From CSP1-5 sp964558395 (GTDB taxonomy: Bacteria > Methylomirabilota > Methylomirabilia > Methylomirabilales > CSP1-5): a stretch of 22,675 nucleotides of DNA. The stretch lies in contig CAZLDS010000043.1 of assembly GCA_964558395.1 (NCBI GenBank), positions 1 to 22,675 of the forward strand. Reading direction: 5' to 3'. Numbering within the stretch: position 1 is the first letter of the stretch; each line of letters starts with the position of its first letter. The notes beneath the pieces are model-generated. The model saw nothing but the letters and a program-made list of their open reading frames with translations. It was not told the origin of the DNA and ran no database searches. Both the position numbers and the translations under genes were made by a program. Below are positions 6,547 through 11,963 of this stretch, one piece after another.

Positions 6547-6954
6547 ATGGCGAATGCAGAAGAAAAGGCCAGGATACTGGTGGTCGATGACGATGAGACT
6601 ACGCGAGAGTTTCTAGCGGTGCTCCTGGAGGGGAAGGGATACGGCGTCCAAAGCGCCGCCGATGGCGAAGAGGCCTGGAGCCTCTTGCAGGGAGAGCCCG
6701 GGTACGAACTCGTGATCACGGATCTGAACATGCCGGTGCTGGATGGGTTGCACCTCTTGCAACGGATCCGACAACGGTCGTTGGGAGTGGAGGTGATACT
6801 TCGGACCGGCTTTCCGGCGCATGGAGCGGTCACCAAAGCTCAGGAACTCGGAGCCTTCACTGTCGTCACCAAGCCGCACGATCTCGAAGAGCTTTTAGAG
6901 AGTGTCGAGCTCGCCCTAATGAGACGAGCCGTTGCAGGAAGGGAGGGGAAATGA
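6547..6954 (+). CDS. single-domain response regulator (receiver only)
   Basis: 135 aa, essentially one CheY-like receiver: RILVVDDDE at the N terminus supplies the acidic pocket, the phospho-acceptor Asp sits in LVITDLNMP, and the conserved Lys is in VVTKPHD. The position normally holding Thr/Ser reads ILRTGFPA, so it is intact. There is no output domain, so it must act by protein contact or as a phosphate sink. The start is set by AGGAGG (6532-6537) 9 nt ahead of the ATG and by the sigma-54 promoter ending at 6517. The next gene begins 1 bp after its stop, so the two form an operon. Being under a sigma-54 promoter beside an NtrC-type system suggests feedback or cross-talk (inference). Confidence 0.88.
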   Translation: MANAEEKARILVVDDDETTREFLAVLLEGKGYGVQSAADGEEAWSLLQGEPGYELVITDLNMPVLDGLHLLQRIRQRSLGVEVILRTGFPAHGAVTKAQELGAFTVVTKPHDLEELLESVELALMRRAVAGREGK

Positions 6955-6955
6955 G

Positions 6956-7333
6956 ATGAGGAACTTGACGTTCCTGATTGCTGCCTTGGCGATGCTCTCC
7001 TTCACGAGCCCGCTGTTGGCCGGGAGCAGTCCGGCCGATGAACCGGTGGCCGGCAGGTATGTGGACTCTGGCCGCACTGGGACCTCTATGCCGGTGGCAC
7101 TGAAGATCCTCACGGGTAGGGTAGTCTCAGTGAATTACGAGACGAGAACACTGACCGTTAAGAAGACGGGGTGGCTACGGGCACAAGAGGTGATGTTTAG
7201 CGTGGATGACCAGGCGGTCACCCACCTGGCTGATCTCGAGCAGGATGATTGGGTAGATATTACCTATGCCGAGGCGGACGGCAAACTAATCGCCAAGACG
7301 ATCGTTAAGCGGATAGGGCAGGGTGATTCCTAG
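6956..7333 (+). CDS. secreted 125-aa protein with small beta-barrel (DUF5666-like) domain
   Basis: A signal peptide (MRNLTFLIAALAMLSF...SPLLAG) is followed by a mature beta-rich region with LTGRVVSVNYETRTLTVK, an Asp/Glu-rich turn, and WVDITYAEADGKLIAKTI. The pattern G-x-V-x-x-[VI]-[ND]-x-x-x-x-x-[LI]-x-[VI] recurs in periplasmic DUF5666/OB-like proteins; the family call is tentative. GGAGGGGAAATGAG before the ATG at 6956 gives the ribosome-binding site, and the upstream stop overlaps this leader, implying translational coupling to the receiver. Function unknown; probably a periplasmic part of the same response. Confidence 0.7.
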   Translation: MRNLTFLIAALAMLSFTSPLLAGSSPADEPVAGRYVDSGRTGTSMPVALKILTGRVVSVNYETRTLTVKKTGWLRAQEVMFSVDDQAVTHLADLEQDDWVDITYAEADGKLIAKTIVKRIGQGDS

Positions 7334-7347
7334 TCGCTAGGGCATCT

Positions 7348-7386
7348 GTGCGGGGGGGCCCGGGAAACCTTCCTGGGTCTCCGCAC
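7348..7386 (+). terminator. GC-rich hairpin after the receiver / secreted-protein operon
   Basis: GTGCGG (7348-7353) pairs with CCGCAC (7381-7386), with an inner CCCGGGA / TTCCTGGG-type stem. There is no real T-tract, so it may be a weak terminator or an RNA-stabilising hairpin. Confidence 0.4.
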
Positions 7387-7449
7387 GGATCCCCGATCTT
7401 TCAACCACGGGGAAGGAGAAAGCCAATCTTTTCGAAAGGAGCGAACGCC

Positions 7450-7542
7450 ATGAAGAAAGCGGCTCCACTTTTGGCCCTGAGCGCCGTCGCCATCAGCGTG
7501 CTGTATTCACTGACGAATCATAAGCTCCAAAGGGGAGCATAA
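7450..7542 (+). CDS. 30-aa single-helix membrane or exported peptide
   Basis: MKKAAPLLALSAVAISVLYS then a short basic tail: one hydrophobic helix after two lysines. GAAAGGAG stands 7 nt before the ATG. It could be a small inner-membrane protein or an uncleaved signal sequence. No family recognised. A further Shine-Dalgarno plus ATG at about 7571 opens only a 13-codon frame. Confidence 0.45.
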   Translation: MKKAAPLLALSAVAISVLYSLTNHKLQRGA

Positions 7543-7626
7543 CGGTAGGAGCGAACGGAAGGGATTGGGAATGAACTTTGTCCTGAGGACCGGGGCAGCA
7601 ACACGACCATAGGCAGCCAAAACATA

Positions 7627-7806
7627 TTGAGGAAAAGGCGAGTTCAATATCGGTTGACCAAGTGGCGAGGGAAGGCCTGGAGGAAGCTGGCTTGCCTAAA
7701 GTGTGGGCACTCGTTCAAGAGCGCCGGGCCGGGCAATCGCCTGTGCCACCCTTGTCGGGAACAAAACACTAGAATCGACTGGAGCTACGTCCGCTGGGTC
7801 GCGTGA
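7627..7806 (+). CDS. small zinc-ribbon protein (CLKCG...NRLCHPC), start uncertain
   Basis: The frame ends at TGA 7804-7806 and contains CLKCGHSFKSAGPGNRLCHP followed by C, a CxxC-x(15)-CxxC zinc ribbon. The core C-x-x-C-G-x-x-F-x-S-x-G-P-x-N-R-x-C is one I know from short bacterial zinc-ribbon proteins. The N-terminal part is strongly basic (RKRRVQYRLTKWRGKAWRK). No ATG or strong ribosome-binding site is in frame. TTG at 7627 and TTG at 7654 are the only candidates, so the 5' end may have been lost. A nucleic-acid or protein-binding role is likely. Confidence 0.45.
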   Translation: MRKRRVQYRLTKWRGKAWRKLACLKCGHSFKSAGPGNRLCHPCREQNTRIDWSYVRWVA

Positions 7807-7841
7807 CGTCGCCGACAACACATAGGAGAGGAAACAGCCCC

Positions 7842-8039
7842 ATGAGCCGCCAGAGGCCGGATGAAAAACTTCGGGAAGAGAAACAGCAGTCGTCCAATGA
7901 GGTCCACCGGATGTTGTGTCCCGGCTGTGGGATGGAGTTGCTGGAGATTAGATACCGGGGCCGTGAAATTGACAAGTTCACCGTCCGGTGGCGTCTTGAT
8001 CGCCGGAAATTCAACCCTCCAACGCCCGTCACGACTTGA
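7842..8039 (+). pseudogene. truncated zf-TFIIB-type zinc ribbon gene, probable frameshift
   Basis: The ATG at 7842 follows AGGAGAGG. The 65-aa product contains LCPGCGMELLEIRYRGREID, the first half of the zf-TFIIB-like ribbon (C-P-x-C-x-x-x-L-x-x-x-x-x-x-G-x-x-I-D). Members of this family continue CPxCGGVWLDxGE. Here the second CxxC is missing in frame, yet GGV-L-AGN-like codons appear in the next reading frame (about 8000-8020), which points to a small deletion or frameshift near 7978-7990. The protein may be made but should not bind zinc through four cysteines. An intact short variant with only one CxxC is the alternative. Confidence 0.5.
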
Positions 8040-8062
8040 CGGCCAGATCGAGATTGGAGTCC

Positions 8063-8659
8063 GTGGAGAACCAAACACTGATCTCGATCCTTAGCATCAT
8101 CATCGCGGCCACAGGTATCTCTCTCGTCTTCAAGGACTACTTCGCCAGCCTGCTGGGAGGGTTCATTCTGCGACGTATTCGTCAGGTCAATCCTGGCGTC
8201 CGTATCAAAGTCCTGATCACGCCGGCGATCACGATCAAAGGCGATGTTATCAGCGTCGGCGCCATCCGCACGTCCTTACACGAGGTGGGCGATGGCGAAC
8301 GCCTGCCCAGCGTCCGCACGGGCCGTATCCTCAAGGTCCCAAACTTCACGCTTGTCAACAGCCCCCTGGTCATCTACGGCGAGCAGATTACTGACGAGGT
8401 CGTGGCCTACGAGAGCCCACCTTTTACTCGCCTTGGTACTATTGAGGAGGACATGCGCACGGCCATTACCAAGGAAGGTCATGATGTCATCGAAGTGGGG
8501 TTCTATCAAAGGGACGACCGGCTGATCATCCACGGTATCTTCAAGGTCCGCACCCAACAGGCCGGCGATGTGCGAGGCCGTATATTGAGAACGTTTTTGG
8601 AGCAGCGTCGCCCCCGGGAGACTATGACTCCTGCGTCATCACCTGTCGAGAGAGGGTAG
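8063..8659 (+). CDS. small MscS-like mechanosensitive-channel-domain protein
   Basis: 198 aa from a GTG at 8063 (TTG at 8036 or 8054 are alternatives; ribosome-binding site weak). There is one hydrophobic segment (about 4-36), then DYFASLLGGFILRR, then an MscS beta-domain pattern: IKGDVISVGAIRTSLHE, a turn rich in Gly/Asp, and GRILKVPNFTLVNSPLVIYG, ending in a mixed alpha/beta part. MscS channels normally have three or more helices including a Gly/Ala-rich pore helix. This one keeps only the last helix plus the cytoplasmic domain, so it may assemble differently or be an accessory subunit. Confidence 0.72.
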   Translation: MENQTLISILSIIIAATGISLVFKDYFASLLGGFILRRIRQVNPGVRIKVLITPAITIKGDVISVGAIRTSLHEVGDGERLPSVRTGRILKVPNFTLVNSPLVIYGEQITDEVVAYESPPFTRLGTIEEDMRTAITKEGHDVIEVGFYQRDDRLIIHGIFKVRTQQAGDVRGRILRTFLEQRRPRETMTPASSPVERG

Positions 8660-8696
8660 CCGTCGGAGCATATCCAGACGTAGCATCCGAGGAAGC

Positions 8697-8804
8697 GCTG
8701 CAGACATTGGCAAGTACATCACGGTGTACCAGCGGAAACTCGGGGATACCTGGCGGATGGTCCGCGACATCTGGAACAGCAGCACTCTCCCTCCGGGCAT
8801 GTAG
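8697..8804 (+). pseudogene. 3' remnant of a SnoaL/DUF4440-like gene
   Basis: The last 33 codons before TAG 8802-8804 read DIGKYITVYQRKLGDTWRMV then RDIWNSSTLPPGM. This matches the conserved C-terminal end of the DUF4440/SnoaL-like fold (G-K-Y-x-x-V-[WY]-x-[KR]-x-x-x-x-W-x-[IM]-V-x-D-x-W-N-S). No start codon or upstream part of the domain is present, so the 5' portion has been lost. It is followed 38 bp later by an attC-like site, suggesting it was a gene cassette. Confidence 0.6.
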
Positions 8805-8841
8805 AGGCGCAGGTCATCCGATCGAGGTGTCTCAAAGGGCC

Positions 8842-8925
8842 ATCTAACAAGGGCCTCGAGCTGACTGCCTCCAGCGTCCGCTGTACTCCCGTTTCCGGCA
8901 GCAGCTCAGGCTTGGCGTATGCGGA
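8842..8925 (+). mobile_element. attC-like site 1 (integron gene-cassette recombination site)
   Basis: ATCTAAC (8842-8848) fits the inverse core RYYYAAC. The arms GCCT-C-GAGCTG-A-CTGCC (8853-8869) and GGCAGCAGCTCAGGC (8897-8911) pair completely apart from two bulged bases, C8857 and A8864. Extrahelical bases on one arm are a defining feature of attC hairpins. The right-hand core is degenerate (GCGTATGC region instead of GTTRRRY). The site lies just after a gene remnant and before the next gene, as in cassettes. Confidence 0.5.
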
Positions 8926-8988
8926 CGATCGCACAAGTTCCGTTCGCGCCATGATCGAACTAACCTCTTTGCGAGGAGGAGTGCAAGC

Positions 8989-9810
8989 ATGGCGACAGCG
9001 CGAGCGAATGGCGTTCGGCTCTATTACGAACTCCAGGGCACCCGGGACATTCCCCTCGTTCTGGTGCATGGGTCGTGGGACTCCCACCACGACTGGGACC
9101 TGGTCGTTCCGCCCTTGGCCGAGTCGTTTCGGGTCCTCACGTATGACCGCCGCGGGCACAGCCAGAGCGAACGCCCCGCCGGACAGGGCAGCGTTCGCGA
9201 GGATGTCGCGGACCTGGCAGCTCTGATCGAGCAGCTGGGGCTCGCGCCAGCGTGGGTAGCCGGGAACTCTTTCGGCGCCTCGATTGCACTCCGACTCGCC
9301 GCCGAGCGTCCTGGCCTCTTCCGAGGCCTCATCGCGCACGAGCCGCCGCTGTTCTCGCTGCTCGCTCACGATCCCGCCCTGGTGCCAGCGCTCGGGGCGG
9401 TCAACCGGAAGATCGGTGCCGTAGTTGAGCGGATCGCCTCCGGGGACCACGCCGGTGCCGCCGAGCAGTTTATGGAGACCGTGGCGCTCGGACCCGGCAC
9501 ATGGGCTCAACTGCCGCCCGAGGTCAGGCAAACGGCTATCGAGAACGCAGCGACCTTCCTCGATGAAGCGAACGACCCGGAGCAGCGTGCCTTCGACGTT
9601 GAATGGATCCGAGGCTTCTCGAGGCCGGCCCTGCTCACGCTTGGCGACCAAAGCCCACCGCCGTTCGCGCCGGTGGTTGCCAGGCTCGCAGAGGTGGTTC
9701 CGCACGCGGAAGTCGTCACATTGCGGGGTGCTGGACACATCCCGCACACAACACATCCAGACGCGTACGTCGAAACGATTGTCGCCTTCACGCGTAAGCA
9801 CGCGGGCTGA
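8989..9810 (+). CDS. alpha/beta-fold hydrolase (cassette-borne)
   Basis: 273 aa, the usual size. The oxyanion-hole motif HGSWD is near residue 27, GNSFGAS carries the nucleophile S94, the acid is probably D220 in LTLGDQSPP, and H250 is in GAGHIPH. It belongs with esterase, haloperoxidase-like or epoxide-hydrolase-like enzymes. The substrate cannot be told. The start is supported by AGGAGG about 10 nt before the ATG. Its GC is higher than that of flanking genes, and it is bracketed by two attC-like sites, consistent with arrival as a gene cassette. It is cytoplasmic, with no signal peptide. Confidence 0.9.
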   Translation: MATARANGVRLYYELQGTRDIPLVLVHGSWDSHHDWDLVVPPLAESFRVLTYDRRGHSQSERPAGQGSVREDVADLAALIEQLGLAPAWVAGNSFGASIALRLAAERPGLFRGLIAHEPPLFSLLAHDPALVPALGAVNRKIGAVVERIASGDHAGAAEQFMETVALGPGTWAQLPPEVRQTAIENAATFLDEANDPEQRAFDVEWIRGFSRPALLTLGDQSPPPFAPVVARLAEVVPHAEVVTLRGAGHIPHTTHPDAYVETIVAFTRKHAG

Positions 9811-9853
9811 TAGGGCAAGAGTAGACACCGGACGAAGGAAACAAACACGAACC

Positions 9854-9924
9854 GCATAACATACGGCCGCACCCGACGGCGTCGACGCGATCGCGAACGC
9901 CGCGGGTGAGCCGCGACGTTAGCA
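9854..9924 (+). mobile_element. attC-like site 2 after the hydrolase gene
   Basis: 71 bp beginning GCATAAC and ending GTTAGCA, the places of R'' (RYYYAAC) and R' (GTTRRRY), each with mismatches. The inner arms ACCCG-A-CGGCG (9871-9881) and CGCCGCGGGT (9898-9907) pair perfectly except for bulged A9876, the same type of bulge as in site 1. It starts 44 bp after the hydrolase stop. Confidence 0.55.
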
Positions 9925-9954
9925 GCAGAAACAAACCAAGAAGGAGGAAGGACC

Positions 9955-9990
9955 ATGAGAGAGCAAACCGGCCCGCCCGCATCGTCTCGG
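9955..9990 (+). pseudogene. orphan translation start of a cut-off cassette gene
   Basis: AAGAAGGAGGAAGGACC immediately before ATG at 9955 is an excellent ribosome-binding site, right after attC-like site 2. The frame opens MREQTG and then runs antisense through a phage-type primase gene reading the other way. The best reading is that a third cassette gene was cut by the junction near 9960-9990. The end is approximate. Confidence 0.4.
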
Positions 9991-10906
9991 CCAAGATGGC
10001 CAAGATCGGAAGGAGGTCCAGCACGGGGTAAAAGTAGCTCATCAGTGTCCACAACGCTAAAGCGGTTTCGGCGTGCGGGGGGAGTTTTACATAACGCTTG
10101 AATGTGTTCTCGATAGAGTCCAGGAGTTTACCGCCCTCGACTTCGTCGTGCCACAGTTCCTGCTCGCATATGAGAATTTGTTGCCCCACCGTGACCTTTG
10201 ATCCTTCGTCTTTATGCTTCTCCCTAAACCACTCCGCCGCCACCTTGAAGGTTTTATGCTTGAGGGGAAGGAATTTGTCGATAACCCCAATGTCCCAATA
10301 GTCGTCCAAGCCGCGCTTGTGTCCGTCTTCAGGGGTGAGGTAGGCCACCGTCACCTTCCCGCCCCGTTCTTCGAGTGCCCTTCCCAATGCGTAGCACGCC
10401 TTCAAAATGTGGGGGTTTCCCCAGATGTCCGAGTCGAAGGCCAGCCGCACGTCCCGGTCGGCCAAGGCAATGCTATCGAAGCCGGGGAGGAGTTTCCCGT
10501 CCTTGTTCCAGTTCTAACACCCGCCGACCCCAACACAGCACAGGCCGTCTTGTGCCGCCCGCAATGCCTTCTTCTCTCCCTCGGCGATCCAGAGCGGCAC
10601 GGACGGGTCGCCCAGCATGGACTGGACAAGGCTCGGAATGTACAGCCGGGGGGCCGTTCCCTTCTTCTGGAGGTATTTGACTGTTTTGCCGTCCTTGTCC
10701 TTATAGGGGGGAAATAGCCGGCATCGGTAGAAGGGAGTGCCAGGGCAGGGAATGCGGTAGGCTGAGCTGACGTGCGGGGCTTCCTGTCCCAATTCCCTGG
10801 CAATGTCGTGGGGCCGAATACTTTCGATACCAGCGTGTTCGATCGTTGCGTCTTCAAGTCTGGATCGACGCAAGTCAATAAGGTGCTCCGGATGCAGCGT
10901 GCTCAT
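9962..10906 (-). pseudogene. phage/plasmid DUF3854-type primase-helicase gene, amber-interrupted and 3'-truncated
   Basis: The ATG at 10906 follows GGAGAG at an 8-nt spacing. Part 1 carries a zinc-finger/Toprim-like region (RIPCPGTPFYRCRLFPP ... PLWIAEGEKKALRAAQ ... VGVGGC). Then comes TAG at 10514-10516, where this family has Trp (GxWNW). Reading continues in the same frame with NWNKDGKLLPGFD, the metal-site motif FDSDI, GLDDYW, and then the start of a P-loop ATPase domain (KLPPHAETALALWTLMSY, LLPILAI). Homology stops near ETMRAGRFAL, where a Walker A lysine-threonine would be expected, at the junction with the cassette region. Two independent lesions (nonsense codon, truncation) indicate a dead gene. 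It was the last gene of a leftward operon. Confidence 0.72.
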
Positions 10907-10932
10907 TTCGTTATACTCTCCAACCCTCCGGC

Positions 10933-11055
10933 TTAGTGGTTTAATTTCACAATTAGTTGATCGATCTTCTTAGACATGTTCCCATTAAGTGGCCCCGTAG
11001 TGTATCGTTCGTAGTAGCGAAGCTTCAGCAGCCACCACCATTTTTTGAGATTCAC
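10933..11055 (-). CDS. 40-aa phage-type ORF overlapping the HTH gene
   Basis: GTG at 11055 overlaps the TGA of the HTH gene (GTGA overlap) and the frame ends at TAA 10933-10935, 26 bp before the primase start. The product opens MNLKKWWWLLKLRYYERYTT and is aromatic and basic, with no recognised family. Position and overlap argue for translation. Confidence 0.45.
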   Translation of the reverse strand: MNLKKWWWLLKLRYYERYTTGPLNGNMSKKIDQLIVKLNH

Positions 11056-11273
11056 TCTTCATAACGTCCCAGCCCCTTGACTGAGTTTTCCAAAGTTTCC
11101 CGAAGATCTTTAATTTTGTACCGGAGATTACCGCCCAGCTTATACGACGGAATCTTTTTGTCCCGTGTGAGTCGGTGCAATGTGATTTCCGAGCATTTCA
11201 AAAATTGCCGTGCTTGCTCAAAAGTCAACCATTCCTATTGCCAGTCCGGCGTCCCCTTCTCCCTCGTTTTCAC
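11052..11273 (-). pseudogene. excisionase/MerR-type HTH gene with in-frame TAG at codon 13
   Basis: GTG at 11273 follows AAAGGAGGTGA at the ideal distance. The first twelve codons read MKTREKGTPDWQ, then TAG (11235-11237), then EWLTFEQARQFLKCSEITLH and the rest of an HTH_17 (Xis/AlpA-like) winged helix with IPSYKLGGNLRYKIKDL; stop TGA. Without the TAG it would be an ordinary 73-aa excisionase-type regulator. No good start codon follows the TAG except TTG at W-L, so the gene is either dead, restarted, or read through. It heads the operon with the 40-aa ORF and the primase. Confidence 0.6.
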
Positions 11274-11326
11274 CCCTCTTTCACCTCCTTTCGTAAGTAT
11301 TTAATTCTAAAGCCATTAAAATCCCA

Positions 11327-11391
11327 CTACCACTAGATCTAGTTTCAGTGCGTTGCCTTCCAAAAGTCAATGTTACAATATATAGTGGTAG
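11327..11391. promoter_or_regulatory. operator-like inverted repeats upstream of the phage-type operon
   Basis: CTACCACTA (11327-11335) and TAGTGGTAG (11383-11391) are exact inverted copies. Overlapping the first is the perfect palindrome ACTAGATCTAGT (11332-11343). They share the CACTA core with the palindrome over the -10 box at 11406-11419, suggesting several sites for one repressor. Confidence 0.45.
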
Positions 11392-11405
11392 CTGAATGAA
11401 CCTAG

Positions 11406-11445
11406 CACTATTTATAGTGTAGGACACTTGTTTTTCGCATGTCAA
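11406..11445 (-). promoter_or_regulatory. sigma-70 promoter with palindromic operator, phage-type operon
   Basis: Reverse strand: -35 TTGACA (11440-11445), 18-bp spacer, -10 TACACT (11416-11421). CACTAT-TT-ATAGTG (11406-11419) covers the -10 end and start site, as a repressor operator would. The leader to the HTH start is about 130 nt. Confidence 0.55.
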
Positions 11446-11576
11446 ATCCTTTTTTCTCCGCTCCATGCCAGCCGCAATTTACCCCCCTTGGGAGTGGCAC
11501 TTTAGTGGCAGTTCTTCTTCCCGTCTTGCCGTATCGCGGACTGTCACCCCTAAAGTCGCCACAATCGTAACCCTGT

Positions 11577-11621
11577 AAAAAGAGAAAGGCCGCCAGGAAT
11601 TTCAACAGTTTCCTAGCGGCC
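11577..11621 (-). terminator. Rho-independent terminator with no recognised gene upstream
   Basis: GGCCGCCAGGAA (11588-11599) pairs with TTCCTAGCGGCC (11610-11621) with one mismatch. On the reverse strand it is followed by TTTCTCTTTTT. The transcript it should end would come from 11622-11963, where I see no convincing leftward gene. Confidence 0.7.
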
Positions 11622-11963
11622 CTAAAACCTGGCTACGAGAAGCTGACCTTCATGCGACGAGGACCCCCTTCCCGGCTGAAAATCGCATGGCCGAAGTTCG
11701 CGTGTCAAGGTGTTAATCCCGCTATGAGTCCCGCTCCCCCTGACCCCTCGCTGAGAGCAGACCCACGGCCTTGTCTCGTCGGATGGCGATACCCCTGCCC
11801 GCCTACTCAGGGGAGCCTGGAAGCCTCGTTGAAGGGGGGCCTCTGGACCGATTCTTGCACTCATCTGCTGGCCAACAGAGCCCCCCCGGTAATTGCTGGA
11901 AGGGGAGGACACGGGGGGTCCCAGATCCCCCCAAAGAAAAGAAAGGAGATGGAGACAGCCCAG
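11622..11963. other. about 340 bp without a convincing gene
   Basis: The DUF898 gene frame is open back to 11652, but the reading there is low-complexity and lacks a ribosome-binding site. Reverse-strand frames look random. A TTGACA (11703-11708, reverse) with a poor -10 is the only promoter hint. The edge of the mobile region may lie here, but I found no attachment-site repeat or integrase. Confidence 0.4.

Noticed and set aside
8719..9828. 369-aa reverse ORF
   Set aside because: Antisense to the alpha/beta hydrolase with its intact catalytic triad; a by-product of high GC.
11281..11466. 61-aa reverse ORF upstream of the HTH gene
   Set aside because: It lies across the promoter and operator palindromes, and its end runs over the HTH ribosome-binding site; no motif seen.
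11652..11963. N-terminal extension of the DUF898 protein by about 100 residues
   Set aside because: No ribosome-binding site at 11652, and the composition is unlike the rest; the zinc ribbon beginning after 11964 is the natural N terminus.
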